A stretch of 64,000 bases of DNA from Gibbula magus. Its lineage: Eukaryota; Mollusca; Gastropoda; Trochida; Trochidae. Below are positions 11,523 to 36,927 of this stretch, in pieces. A model generated the notes under the pieces. The model was not told the DNA's origin, did no database searches, and was given only the letters and a program-made list of their open reading frames with translations. The first letter of the stretch is position 1; each line of letters begins with the position of its first letter. Both the position numbers and the translations under genes were made by a program. Location of the stretch: positions 46,513,750 to 46,577,749 of the forward strand of contig OW388296.1 in the NCBI GenBank assembly GCA_936450465.1, in the 5' to 3' direction.

Positions 11523-13185
11523 ATGTCAAGGAGGTCAAACTTGAACAAAATGGCATCAGAAGACAATGACATACCTGATATTCATTTTTCACTGAATATA
11601 AATCCTTATCAGTTTGAGCCAATTGCTGCCAATACACAATCTGCTGCTGATACTGATAGTCATAGTGACACTTCCCATAGTAGTAGTAGTAGTGAGGATG
11701 GTGAAGAATCTGGAAGAAGAGAAAATACCATGTGGTAGGCATATTATCACTAGTACTGAATTTACATTTTGCAGTTACAAAAAATGAAATATTATCATGT
11801 GGACATGGACTTGTATTTTCTTTTTTTTTCCTAGAACGTAGTTTATAAGAAATGTGAATTTTAAATAATAGCTTTTTTTTTTATTGGGATCTGTTATGTT
11901 AGACAATATGCACACAAAAATTAAATACAAATTCAATAATTTACATAGTTTATAAGAAATGTGAATTTTAAATAATAGCTTTATTTATTGGGATCTGTTA
12001 TGTTAGACAATATGCACACAAAAATTAAATACAAATTGCAATGTAAATTTACATAGTTTATAAGAAAAGTGAATTTTAAATAATAGCTTTACTTATTGGG
12101 ATCTGTTATGTTATACAGTATATGCACACAAAAATTAAATATAAATTGCAATGTAAATTTAGGAGAAATCCTTGTTCATGATTACATATAAAAAAAACAA
12201 AGCATATATTACCATAGGAATACATACTTTATTTACACCTGAATAGGTGTGAATGTGGCAACTGCAGCATCATGGCTACAGAGAGGGAATGCAGATGCTG
12301 TACAGAGGAAACCAACATTGCACACTTTATGCAGGAACTAGAAATTACCTGCATAACAGAAAGTCGAAGCTTTCAAGTGAATTGTCTGGATGTAGATGTC
12401 ATGCACGTGTCAATGCTGGAGTTCATCCACTATGAGGGACCTGTGGATCAACCGATTCATGAGTAAGAAATTAGAAAATAATAATAAAGTTTAGTGGCTA
12501 CCTTTTAACTAGCTTCAAGCATAAATGTTAACGACAACATAGCCGCAAACATAAAAACCTCTCAATATTTCTTGCATTTCTGCAATGCACCTCTACTCAG
12601 ACAATAATTTTGATGTGAGACACAACACAGACATGACTAAAGTAGCCTACAAATTAAGAAGTTCGTAAAAATAAATTATTAAAAAAATCATAACTTGGAA
12701 TTCGGCCTCTGCCTCCCATTAATGTTCAAGATTTTGACAATTTTGAAAAAACTGACTAAGTAGTTTTTCTACAATTGGTCGAAGAAATATAGATCTCTGA
12801 AAATGCCTATGAGTAAAAAATATTTTTACGAATCACCAAGCTACATAAACAATTTTAATTTACATTTTTCTTCATATTTTCCCAAAATTAACTGTTTTTA
12901 GTGGATGCATTTGATAAAATCAGAACTTTTATAAAATCAGTATTAATTTTACTGTTCATTTTAAACAGGATTGATTTTGTTTTCCCTCATTAAAATTAAA
13001 AATCAAACTTACAATTTATTACTTTCAGGACTTACAGATACGTGGCATACAGACGATTCGCTCGTTTAATCTGGCAGAGACTACCTGCGAAAATGAGAAA
13101 GATTCTTCCCTCCTGTGTTGTTGAAAAAATAAGAGCTACATTCCCATCAGATGGAAACTACAAAGGATTTCAATTTGCTCAATAA
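11523..13185 (+). CDS. Stand-alone P2X7-type C-terminal (ballast) domain protein, 3 exons, 194 aa
   Basis: Exons 11523-11734, 12247-12462 and 13029-13185 join in phase (2, then 2) to a TAA stop. Exon 1 is an acidic, serine-rich N-terminus ending D-T-S-H-S-S-S-S-S-E-D-G-E-E. The junction gives W-C-E-C-G-N-C-S-I-M-A-T-E-R-E-C-R-C-C. Exon 3 carries Y-R-Y-V-A-Y-R-R-F and I-R-A-T-F-P-S-D-G-N-Y-K-G-F. This Cys-rich CxCGxC...ECxCC start and the AYRxF...IRxxFP...YxGF end are hallmarks of the P2X7 cytoplasmic ballast domain, a zinc- and guanine-nucleotide-binding module in the mammalian channel. No P2X transmembrane or ATP-binding region is present, so it is a domain-only protein as found in many invertebrates. 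ATGs at 11508 or 11550 are alternative starts; 11550 has the better context (AAAATGG). AATAAA lies at 13192-13197. Confidence 0.88.
11830..12165. repeat. Tandem repeat, three copies of a ~110-bp unit
   Basis: Three adjacent copies of a unit containing GTTTATAAGAAATGTGAATT, ATTGGGATCTGTTATGTTA and ATGCACACAAAAATTAAATA. It lies inside intron 1 of the P2X7-domain gene. Confidence 0.9.
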
Positions 13186-13191
13186 TATCAC

Positions 13192-13197
13192 AATAAA
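13192..13197 (+). terminator. Polyadenylation signal of the P2X7-domain gene
   Basis: AATAAA seven bases after the stop codon, with a second AATAAA-like motif (AATAATAAATTT) just after. Confidence 0.6.
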
Positions 13198-13999
13198 TTC
13201 AATAATAAATTTTATTTACTCATCACTGATTAAATGTAATAAATAAACAAATCAATCTTCCTAATGTGTCATTGACTTCATTTCATTTCAATTCTGAAAT
13301 CAGATTAACAATAACATTTGAAAACGCAGACGTCTTTCATGACCACGTGGTTTTCAACGTCATTTATTTTGAATGTTGTGCCTATTATATCAACATGTTC
13401 AACAGATCCTTTCACAAAAATATATTCATCCTCAACATTTCCAAAATGAAATTTCAGAAATATTAAATACCAAACATTATGTCTGATGAATAATTTTAAG
13501 CTGTCATGAAGTGGTATAATAAAATTTCATGGTAAAAACTGTCGCTGCGCATATCGCCGAGATGGCCGCCATTACAAATGCAGACGACGGAATATATACC
13601 AAATGTAAATGTTTTTCTTGACATAAATATCGACTGACAGTTCCTGACAACTGTCAAATCCTTATATATTCAACAAATCTAAAATATATTTCATGATTTT
13701 ACTTGCCAAACGTAATTCAAAGACTTACAAAAATCGATGTGACTTACTTGTCTGCAACCGCTCCCCTTCGCGACCATGCTGTTTGGATGACGCCCCAGTA
13801 TGCAACGGGCCACTATTACGTCACATCTCCGTCACCTCATTAATCTTCGGAATCATTCGGGTTTCGTTCGGAAATTCCCGAATATTTGCTAAAGTAGGTC
13901 AGCGCGAATTTCTCGTTTTCATCGCACATTCGACTAACCGGGTGAACGAAATAACGATACCAGCAACTTGAAATCTATGAAATAGGGTATTAGAATCCT

Positions 14000-14560
14000 T
14001 TAATTTTGTCTTCAGTATAGCTAGGAAAAACTATGAAGATAATGCAGTCATCGGTTCTTGAGATATCCCACTGACAAGCTTTATATGTTCAAATATCGAA
14101 AATTCCAAAGTTCTGCTGAGACCTTGAGAATAATGGCAAGGTCACCAACATTTAATGAACCCTCTGTCGTCCCTAGGACAAGATATGTGTAAGATATGAA
14201 GATAATCCAGTCATCGGTTTGTGATATATTCCGCCGACAAGCTTAATAAGTAAGTTCAAATGCCGACAAATTCAAAGTTCTGCTGTGACTTTGAGAATAA
14301 TGTCAATGTCACCAAAATATGAACAACCTTTGTCTTCCTTAGGAGAAGCTATGTGTAAGATATAAAGAGAATCCAGTCATCGATTTTTTAGATATCCCGT
14401 TTACAAGGGAAAACTGACAAAGTCTCCTTGAAATGAATGTCAAGGTCACACAACTCTCGAGGAACATCACTCTCACTATGGTGAACCTATATGCAAAATA
14501 TAAAACGAATCCAGTGAATAGTACTCGAGTTTTTTTCATTTCGTACGTAAGGGCGGACGT
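14000..14560. repeat. Tandem repeat, ~165-bp unit, about four diverged copies
   Basis: AATCCAGTCATCGGTTT-like starts recur at about 14038, 14203, 14366 and 14506, each with a GATATCCC block and an AATGTCAAGGTCACCAAA-like block. The copies are clearly diverged. The array lies just downstream of exon 14636-14810 in the minus-strand gene. Confidence 0.8.
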
Positions 14561-14635
14561 ACGCTGTCGAATACATTTGTACACGTGGCAGGGGATAATA
14601 AATTAGACTGAAAGTCCAAAGCCAAATTAACTCAC

Positions 14636-27541
<12,906 letters not shown>

Positions 27542-29800
27542 ATTCAATCCGTATGATTTATAACATCCAAATACACAGTTTATATGCAAATGATATTTTC
27601 ACATGACTAGTCAGTGTCAGACTTGTAATCAACTTGTCAATGAAATAATGAACTCTTCAAGGCCGTTGCAGTTTGTAAGTAATCTACAAAATCTCGTACA
27701 CTTGTTTACTGCACCGTGCTTCTTGACTTTCTCCCAGAATAGGAAATATCAGTCTTTGGACTCAATGAACAGATGACAACATATCCAGTGAACACTTCTA
27801 GTGAATCGTCCCTGACTTCAAGTAAATACATTTACGTTGGTAATGTTATGTACATATCATACTACACACAAGAGACATTGTAAGCTTGACACTGCCTACT
27901 ACATCTATTTCGTCAGTGTTTTGTTAACCAATGAACAGGTGGTATTCCAAATGAACATCTGAACACTTCAAATGAAATGATCAATCACTTCTATGCTTGT
28001 AACGTTCTGTATTTGATAAATGATAATTCTCCCAATGAACATATGAACACTCCTACTGAATCTTCTGCCACTCACGGTCAATTCAATACCATGTTCCACA
28101 GAACCACTGAGGACTTGGTAAATGTTCCACAGAACCACTGAGTACTTGGTAAAGATTCCAATGTAGGTATAATGTATCCTCGTATATTCAACACATTTTT
28201 GTTGCCTTTATTCCTTAGAAACAACGAACGAAACAATACACAGTTGATGGAGTTTCAAGAGAATGTAAACACGTTCATTTCCTATTATTTATGATCGTGC
28301 GCCATTCAGCAACCAGGAAAGGTTCATTACAAATCATTAATCAGAAAATAATGTTACAAAGTCTAATGAAACTCTTAAAATGCACCCTGAACAATGTCCA
28401 TATATTCCACGCAGTATAACATCATGTCTCTTCACAATAAAGACATTGATATATAGAAATATCCGTGTCTTCTTATACCTTGGTCCACTGGCTGTAGTTG
28501 AACGAGTAAACTCTTGTATCGAACCTTACATCTTCAATCAACTAACGTATGTAACGTCCTGTACCTATAGGTTCCTTAGAAACAATGAAACACTCAGAAA
28601 CAAATCGAATCCTGTACTAAAAGATCTTAACCACTTTGGTGCAAGGCGATTTCTGAGATAATGAATTCGAAGCAACTACTGCCCGACAAACTTAAGAAAA
28701 TTCTAAAATGATAACTATCCTCATTCAAGAGCTCCTCATAAATATTGAGGCCCTGTAACCAGGATAGTTATCAAGTTAGGTTTTTCGTAAGTTTGCCGAC
28801 CACTAAGCAACAGACTAAGTCTTTGGTTCTCATTAATACATAACACTGTTGAGAAATGGTTATTACCTTCGGGGAAAAAATCAAATAAATTTGAAAAGGG
28901 TTTAAATACAATAGTGTCCTTCAATGTTATGAAATAAAATCCTGCATACGGTGCTAAAGGGTTAATACAAACACGTGCCATGCATTTTGGTACGGTAACC
29001 GGAAGTAACAGCGGTGACATTTTCCAGTGAAGAAATTTTGATCGCCCTGACACATGATTTGATTACAGTCTATGGAAATTAATTGCCGCGAAACATCCGG
29101 CATTGGTGTGATTTATTGACTAACCCGAAGCATGTGCGTATTCATTAAGAACGCATAAAGTAATCTTCAAACTATGACGATGTTGTGTTTGTGCGAATTT
29201 CATGACTGGTTCCTACTCATGAATAAAGTTCATACTCATAAAGAATGATTCTCTAGGTCCGTTACATACTTTGCAATAGCGCGCGGCAGTCAATCAATGG
29301 TAATCGGATAATCAATGAAGAATATTGTAAGAAAGTTTTAATATCAAAGCTTTGATTGTGTGTTAACAGTCAAATTCTCAAAAGTGTACAATAAGCATTG
29401 AAAATAAAATTCCGGTAATATTTGAGTGTACAAAGTATATTGAATTAGATAGACATGTAGTAAATATTATCATTCATAACATATTTCTTAAGTATAGATA
29501 TCCAAACAAAATATTCTAGAAATATTCAAATTTAAGAGTAACGATACAAAATGTATGTAAATGTATATAACTGACATTGAAAACTAATATTATTTCATCA
29601 CCAGGCATATGAATAACCAGTCTGAAATAGTAGCAATCTAACACGTGAAGACCAGTTTTCACTGCCCGCTTCATCCTGTGCTTTAAGCATGTTATAACAT
29701 GCGTGGGGATTTCGTGACATAGTCCATATGAATCAACCTACACCAGTATCTTATACAACGACAGAAATAACGTATAGAAAGGTGGTAACGCCCAATTTCA
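27542..29800. other. Upstream region of the minus-strand extracellular protein gene
   Basis: No exon recognised. It holds the probable promoter and 5' untranslated region just right of 27541, and a short tandem duplication near 28094-28155 (CCACAGAACCACTGAGGACT and TTCCACAGAACCACTGAGTA). The 105-codon minus-strand open frame at 29053-28736 has no recognisable domain and is not called. Confidence 0.5.
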
Positions 29801-29819
29801 CAGAGGACCGCCTTTGATG

Positions 29820-31190
29820 AAGATTTCTTACTTATACCTATATAAGATAGGTTTTGAAGAAATTACTCTGGAATTTTTTTTACACTTTCGCGAAACTTAA
29901 GTCCCCATATTTCACTGCAATAACAAGCAATTGGAGAAATGTTTGTATCACATATAGACAAAATAACATTCATTGAAAGGTCTGGGTAAGACTTCATTAA
30001 CTGGTAAATAGAAAACATGCCTTGTAGGCTTGATTTGCTAGAGTTTCACAGGCTGTTGACCAACATAGTCGTGATGAAAAAAATACTCCTACATAATATT
30101 TGTAATAAGAAACTGTTTTCAGTTCATGATGCTTATAATTATACCAATTTTCTACATTCTTGAGTTTCCCCGATTACGAAAAACAACTATGTTTGATTTT
30201 TTTCATTTACACTACCAATCCCCATTTATTGCAACATTCTTCTAAAACGTTCAACTTCCTCTTTAGATCAGCAACAGAATCTGCTAATAGCACAATATTA
30301 TCTGCAAAAAGGAGCAGTCCATTACTTCGACTACATCATTTACAAAAAATGCCTTATGAATCATCCTTTTGCAAATCAACAGCCAACTGGTTTATGAAAA
30401 ATATGAATAAAAGAGGACTTAATATACGACCTTGTCTAACTCCGCTTGACGTATGGAATATATCGGTGACAGAGTTACCGATTTTCACACAAGCGCAAAC
30501 ATTCTTGTACATACTTTCTAAAATATTATATAGTTTACCATGGATTCCATGTTGTAGTTACTGAGAAAGCAGTTTACTTCTAGCAACAGAATCAAATCGT
30601 TTGCGAAAATCAATAAATGCAGCGAAAAAACGGTGCTTAGGGTTTCTAAGATACGTTTGTACCCGTGACTGCAGTACAACAATATTATCCGTGGTAGAAT
30701 AGTCTTGCCGAAAACCGGCTTGCCCTTTTGAAAGAATATCATTTAATTCAATCCAAGCTCTCAGTCTACGTTCTATGATACATGTGAACACTTTACCAAG
30801 GATATTCAATAGTGAAATACCCCTGTAATTATTTGGGTCAGATAAATTTCCGTTCTTAAATAACGGAATAATTATTCCTACATTCCAAGAATCAGGAAAG
30901 ACTACACTTTCTAATATTGATTTAAAAAGTAACTGAATTTAGGTTATAAGTTGTGGTGATTTTTTTTATAAAATTCAGATAGGATTCCATCAATACCAGG
31001 CGCCTTATTTCGCTTAAGGGAATCAATGGCATTATCAATCTCATTCTCAGTAATGTCCTCAGACAACATGTTAGAATTGTTACAAACTTCACAATTCAAA
31101 TGGTCATGTTCTTTTTTTAGAAAACGTGCTATATTATCAAAATTCATTGCTTTCAGTGTCAGGGTTTAACAGATCCTTAAAATACTGATG
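29820..31190 (-). pseudogene. Non-LTR retrotransposon reverse transcriptase, decayed
   Basis: Reading leftward: S-L-K-R-N-K-A-P-G-I-D-G near 31010, a short gap with a frameshift near 30940, then N-N-Y-R-G-I-S-L-L-N-I-L-G-K, S-K-G-Q-A-G-F-R, F-A-A-F-I-D-F-R-K-R-F-D-S-V near 30600 (catalytic first aspartate), S-G-V-R-Q-G region near 30430 and a decayed YADD-like region (F-A-D-N) near 30290. Thumb-region similarity continues to about 29820. Several stops and at least two frame changes break it. It is a CR1/L2/Jockey-type reverse transcriptase; the clade is not settled. Confidence 0.85.
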
Positions 31191-31217
31191 CCAAACTCCT
31201 CGTGTAATGTTATATAC

Positions 31218-31445
31218 CTGGGTTCCGTTCAATAACAGCGAGCGCTTAAATTGCTCATTGATCGCTCAATGTAGCGCTCAATGTAGAGCTCAATGTAGCG
31301 CTCACTCTCTCTTGAACGATACAGTACAAAGTCATAGAAGTTTGCTCGCCTTGCTACGTAGCGCTACATTGAGCAGCGCGTTCAAGATAGGTTTAAAAGT
31401 AATCGCTCATTGAGCGATTACTTTGAAACCTATCTTGAACACGGC
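31218..31445. mobile_element. AGCGCTC palindromic element, copy 1
   Basis: Rich in AATGTAGCGCTCAATGTAG motifs, with a hairpin TCGCTCATTGAGCGA flanked by AGTAATC and GATTACT, closing ACCTATCTTGAACACGGCCC. The same structure recurs at 36648-36927 (inverted) and 62325-62525. Confidence 0.85.
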
Positions 31446-32409
31446 CCTTATGTTTTACTTGTAATAGTGATTTTACCGATTGCCAAACGGATTTGCAATC
31501 ACTGAAATTCAGATTTACATGGTTCGCTACATCTCTTCCAGTTTTTTCTCTGTACATATTTTTCTAAACCTTCTTTTGCTATAGAGAAATATATCAAGGT
31601 TTTCTTTACAATTTTGTTATCTTAGATTTTGTAATTTTGCTTAATTTTTTTTCAACGATGAGCATTCATTGTCAAACTACGTTGGTTGTTCATCGACAGC
31701 ATTCCCGTTGTCATGGTGTTTACAACTCTTTTGAAAATGTTCTCCAGATATTTGTATAATCTGAACTAGAAGATTTGCAGACTCTCTTACATTCACATCT
31801 ATAACTTGTAGAAATGTTCTGATATTTGATTTGAGTGGAACTGTTCAAGATAAGCATGTTTGCCTTTGTCAGACCAATTAAACTTCATTATAGGGTGGGT
31901 ACTTGTTAAAGTTGTTCGACAAATTGTATCTAAATATAGACTAAATTATATCTGGCAAGAAACCGGTAAATGATACATGCACATAATACATGCTTTGTTA
32001 CAATCTATGTTAATAGTCGCGCAAGAAATGTGCATGTACCTATATAATCAATAAGCAACCATAATCAGAACTTTGCAATTGTAGATGATGATCTAGTATC
32101 AATACTTTGTATAAGTTGTGTTTGCTAAATACTAAATTCTTTATTTTATAGTGCCTGCAGACAGGACAGTATCATGTGGAAATGTCTACTTAAAAATTTA
32201 CTACCTATCTGGAAACCTCTAGTTATCACTTTTGGGAGGGAAATTTGCCAGGAATGTTTTCAAACTTCAGAAATCAGAAACGGCATTTAAATATATATCT
32301 TGAAGCTGCCATATACATGAACCAGCCGAACGAAAAAAAACGAAATAAATAATAAATGGTCATCTCAAAGTCTAACTTTGATATATTCGAATAATCCAGT
32401 ATTAAGTGG
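31446..32409. other. Interval without a supported feature
   Basis: AT-rich sequence. I see no ORF with family similarity, no clear element end and no tandem array. Confidence 0.5.
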
Positions 32410-32414
32410 ATATG

Positions 32415-32507
32415 TGAGGAGGTGAGGTGAGGTGAGGTGAGGTGAGGTGAGGTGAGGTGAGGTGAGGTGAGGTGAGGTGAGGTGAGGTGAGGTGAGGTGA
32501 GGTGAGG
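32415..32507. repeat. (GGTGA)n microsatellite at a SINE tail
   Basis: About 18 perfect copies of GGTGA directly following the 3' end (AACGCCGC in reverse) of the minus-strand SINE at 32508-32853. On the SINE strand it reads (TCACC)n. Confidence 0.97.
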
Positions 32508-32853
32508 TTTAACGCCGCTTTCAAGAGTATTTCACTTATATCGCGGCTGCTAATGTTATGGTAGGGAGAAAGCCCGCAACGCCATGTGGCTATGCATTGC
32601 GGTGAAACCTGCGAACATCGGCTGGACTAGCGAACCATGGGTGGTACTACACTGAAATTCAGTGTCGCATTGCACCCAAACCTTTCTGCGTGTAGAACAG
32701 TTCTCTACTGCAGACAAAGTTGCCGTGCCCCTTGCGGGATTCGAACCCCGGACCTCTTGGTCCGAAGCCGAACGCGCTAACCACTGCGCTATCCCGCCCC
32801 CGGCAGGATTCGAACCCCGGACCTCTTGATCCGAAGCCGAACGCGCTAACCGT
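32508..32853 (-). mobile_element. tRNA-derived SINE with a doubled head
   Basis: On the minus strand a partial head (GGTTAGCGCGTTCGGCTTCG with GGGGTTCGAATCCTGCC) is followed by a complete head (GCGGGATAGCGCAGTGGTTA with GGTTCGAATCCCGC) and the body seen at 21808 and 49055, ending GCGGCGTTAAACC. Both heads have A- and B-box pol III promoter motifs. Confidence 0.9.
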
Positions 32854-32869
32854 GAGTATGAGAGAGATA

Positions 32870-34325
32870 TACCCATACTTTTCCTCGTGTATGTATTAGA
32901 TGTACCCCCTCTTTTCCGAGGGCATTGGCTGATACACCTATTGATTTCAATAATCGTGGGGCCTCCGAGGCGTCAGTCGAGGAGGCTCCATGATTCTTGA
33001 AAACAATAGGTGTATCAGCCAATGCACCGAGGAAAGAGTGGGTACATCTGACTTATACCCCACTCCTGTCGAGTTTCTTTTGCAAAGATCATTTATATTC
33101 TGAAAATAACAAAAATATGAAACTTTATAAACTTTGATTTTTTTTATATAAACTCAGTGGTTAAGACCCTCACATACTAAACTGTCAGCGCGCTTCAGAA
33201 AAAGCATGCGCATCATGCACGGATCACGATCGCCCGTGCATCTCGCTGTAATATACTAGCTTCACAACAGAGCTAATGACAAATGTCATATGACCTGAGT
33301 TTTGAGAATAAACAAACTAAATTCAATATGTGTAAGACAGTTTGCATCCCAAAAATACTTACCAATGACATTCATAAACAAAAATACAAACCACACATAT
33401 TATTTCAGGCAGTATACAAACCTTAATCAATAGGTCAAGAAAAATGTATTCATTTATCTGACCTCATGGCTGGGTGGGTAGACCACTGGGCAGGAAAGAT
33501 AGAGGTCACTGGTTCGATCCCAGGTTTCGATTGAAACATGCAAACTTTTGTAGAGTATCTTGACTTCGATTTAAATCGTGTATAGATATTATTGTGTAAA
33601 ATGTGTTTAGAAAGTAATTTGACTCTAAAGAATTTGAATTAAAATTGTAGGTGTATCAAACAAGTGTAGGTATATCAGAAATACACCTACGGTATCGGCT
33701 AGTACACCTACTGTTGTAACAAAAGAAATCATGGCAACGAGACCGGAAGTGGGGTATAACGAATGATACCCTACAGTTTTCCTCGTGTGTCGAATGATAC
33801 CCTACAGTTTTCCCCGTGGGGCCCTTACGAGGCGCAACGCATGTGAATTTCGCTGAAATGTATAGTTTATGCCATAAACTGTATTGCTAATGTCAAAATG
33901 GCCAATGTTTAGAGAAAACAAAAGCAACTTTCAGTATGTTAAGACATGTTGCACCCAAGATAAAATAAACTTCACATATAAAAAGAAACACAGAAATCAC
34001 GCATATAAGAACGTTATTCATTTTGTCATGAAAAAAACGTACAAAGTTTTTCACTTGGCTTGTGGTCTAGCTAATGGTTGGTTCGTTCGGCCAGAAAACA
34101 TCCGGACAGAGGTTCGATCCAAGGTTTTAAATGAAACATTTGTCAATTTCTTTTTACATGTTCATATATAATTTCACATTTGGTAAAGTATAATCACTTA
34201 GATTTGGAAATTAAGAGAATTGACTCCATTGATTTCTCAGTTGTTAAAAAGTGTAGGTATATCAGAGAAAGTGTAGGTGTATCAGCTGTCACCATAGTAA
34301 CGAGACCGGAAGTGGGGTATAAGTA
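32870..34325. repeat. Complex repeat block: GTGTATCAG hairpin plus two tRNA-like units
   Basis: A hairpin at about 32900-33055 has arms GCATTGGCTGATACACCTAT and ATAGGTGTATCAGCCAATGC. Two diverged units follow. Each contains a tRNA-like B box (GGTTCGATCCCAGG near 33512; GGTTCGATCCAAGG near 34112), a GTGTAGGTATATCAG motif and an end GAGACCGGAAGTGGGGTATA (33740-33760 and 34301-34321). This looks like a SINE-like or MITE family in tandem. Confidence 0.7.
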
Positions 34326-34912
34326 TCATCCCAACTGCGGATCCGTCCCATCTTGGGGTGTATAAAATATACAAATAAATTGTTTTGTAAAACAAAAATT
34401 AAATTTGGTAATAACGTGTTCTTATAGATCATTATGAACTTTTAGCGCCTACATTTGTACATTGAAAATTCGATTTGATGATTATTTACTTGACTTATTG
34501 ACTAGGATTCATCTGTCCTCCTCAATATATCATACATTGGTCACAAAATTCATTTAAACAGAAATTAATTGGTTAAATAAATACAGTTTGCAAACAACTA
34601 TATCAGAATAAATACTTCACAGCCGTTATATTCATGATGAAACTATCTAAATGGATGAAAACGGTGTGTCACGATCGGTCATCTCGGATCCTGCCATAGG
34701 ACCGGAAATTTGGTAAACTGGCTTGCTGGCTCAAATACGCTTTGTAAAATCCTTAGACTGGTCCCAGTTTCCATTTCCGGCCCCATGGCAGAATCCACCG
34801 TGTCTCACCTTATTTGTACAAAATGTATGTTGTAGGTAGGTAGGTATATGTATATGTATATGCATATGTAGGGTTTTGCGCGTATGTGCATAGGTCGTCC
34901 ATCAAATCGAAG

Positions 34913-35438
34913 TGATAAAGGTGCTGTAGCACGATTTTCTTACTGAAATAAAGTGCTTTCACAAAAATAAAAAATATGTGTTAATATGGTTACATAATAC
35001 TCCCGAGTCAATAAAACGAGTTCTAAATTGAATATACGTGATTCAGTTAAGCCAATGGAGCCGCCATTTTAATGTGTTCACATTAAAATGGCCGCTCAAA
35101 GTTAGTTCAAGTGGTCTGACGGATGTCGAATACCTAAATGCTCATGGTAATGTTTAAAATATGGTACAATGATGGATTGGTCAACCGTCTAGCTGTCAGA
35201 ACTCTCAAATTTTCATCCGACCTACAAATCTACCTCTCACACTGAAGAGTTCCTCACCACTGTCGCTTCATACTAGCGTGCGGATGGCCCGATTTCCGGA
35301 TATACCTGATACTTCTTATCAGGTCGTGTAATGAATTCTTTTAGCCGTTAACGTAGCTATATATTATATAAACTTTAATAATAAATGGCGAAATTTGAGA
35401 AATCATAATATGCAAAAAACGGGTTAAAGCGCCTTTAA
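34913..35438. mobile_element. TTAA MITE, subfamily B
   Basis: Left terminus AGGTGCTGTAGCACGATTTT (flank decayed to ATAA); right terminus AAAGCGCCT followed by TTAA. The body matches 23291-23803. The right TTAA is shared with the next element at 35435. Confidence 0.85.
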
Positions 35439-35932
35439 AGGTACACCCATTGTGTTTCATAAAATTTTATTTGGCTTTAATACGCTCCAACTCACCACAT
35501 ATGCTGTCTACAATACAAATACATTCACTCAGCTTGCATTTTTATTCCCAATCACCAAATATATCATAATTACTAGTTTCCAAGTAAAATTGAGTAACAT
35601 CGTTACTCATGTGTAGAAACCGAAACTGCACGTCCCATTGACATGTACAGTAGTTATATGATCCATTAAACATTATCTCATCAAATTTGTCATTCTGTCT
35701 GTTATAAATAAGATTCCAAAATTACGTTTGACTCATTGACGCGCGCCACACGCTGTGCATTGTCCGGTTTTCGATCAGAAATCACTACTTATACCTTCAT
35801 ATCGTCAATGTGCTAAGTCGACTATTATTAAAATGATTGTTTTCGGTAACAATCGGTACTTCTCGATAAAGTAACACCATTTATAACGTTTGCAATATGT
35901 GCCCCCCAACAACACAACGGATGTACCTTTAA
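35435..35932. mobile_element. TTAA MITE, family D
   Basis: TTAA at both edges; termini AGGTACACCCATTGTG and, inverted, CAACGGATGTACCT. About 500 bp with no ORF. A decayed copy lies at 47265-47515. Confidence 0.85.
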
Positions 35933-36647
35933 GAGATGCAGTGTAGTATCAAGGTCTTCCATATCACCGAGGTAGGCCTAAGGCATTACATGTCGGGTAT
36001 TTCAATCATGAACACAGCCTGTGAGCAGGTTGGTAACCAACTGAGCATTCAGTCATAAAATATCGATTCCGTTTTTAAAACATCGGAGTATATAGTTGAC
36101 ACCTATATATATTTATCAGAGTTACTCTGCTCACATCAGGTACCGTATTTCCTAGAAATGAGGTCAAGTATAAATAAAAGCCGGGTCTCAAATTTACTTC
36201 AGGGATAATTACGTGTATACTGAACTTTTCACGAGATTACTTAGAATGTTAAATCTTGATAATATTTTAGTTTATCTAGGCAATCATTTTAAGGAAAGGT
36301 GTTATAATATACACATGTACATACATGCATATTTACTTACTTTCTACTTTGAGATGTTAAATTTGACTTTATGTCTATCGTTACTATTTGACCAAATTTG
36401 TTAAAAATCCAACTTTATGTCACTTTTTTTGTTTAATAGATGGTAATGCAAATTCAATTCTAGATAAATATTCATCCCAGACAATTAAAGGGGTACGATG
36501 AATTTACGCTGGGTGTCGAAACTGTTGTGGCGTCTTTTCGAAGAAATACGGTAAATGTCAGAAGACAGTGCAATGTGTACCATACGTGCATAACGCTGAA
36601 CAAGTTGAAACACAACAGAAAATATGACCCACGTCAATTTCACCATG

Positions 36648-36927
36648 GCCGTGTTCAAGAGAGGTTTCAAAGTAATCGCTCAATTAGCGATTTCTTTTAA
36701 ACCTCTCTTGAACGCGAATGCTCAATGTAGCGGATACTGCCGAAGCGTCGTTAAACAATAACTCACTCACTCACTCAATGTAGCGCTACGTAACAAAGCG
36801 AGCGAACTTTGAGTTTTTTCACCGTGTCGTTCAGGAGAGAATAAGCGCTACTTGAGCGCTACTTGAAGCGCTACATTAAGCAATTAATGAGCGATTATAA
36901 GCGCTCGCTGTTATGGACACGGCCCTG
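36648..36927. mobile_element. AGCGCTC palindromic element, copy 2 (inverted)
   Basis: GGCCGTGTTCAAGAGAGGTT, then a hairpin around TCGCTCAATTAGCGA, AATGTAGCGCTACG and AGCGCTACTTGAGCGCTACT motifs, closing AACAGCGAG-like in reverse and CACGGCCC. It contains a short CACTCACTCACTCA insertion (a SINE tail remnant) near 36765. Confidence 0.8.

Noticed and set aside
28736..29053. 105-codon minus-strand open frame
   Set aside because: No domain, no splice signals consistent with a neighbour, and an AT-rich low-complexity surrounding.
30160..30564. 134-codon plus-strand open frame
   Set aside because: Antisense shadow of the minus-strand reverse transcriptase relic.
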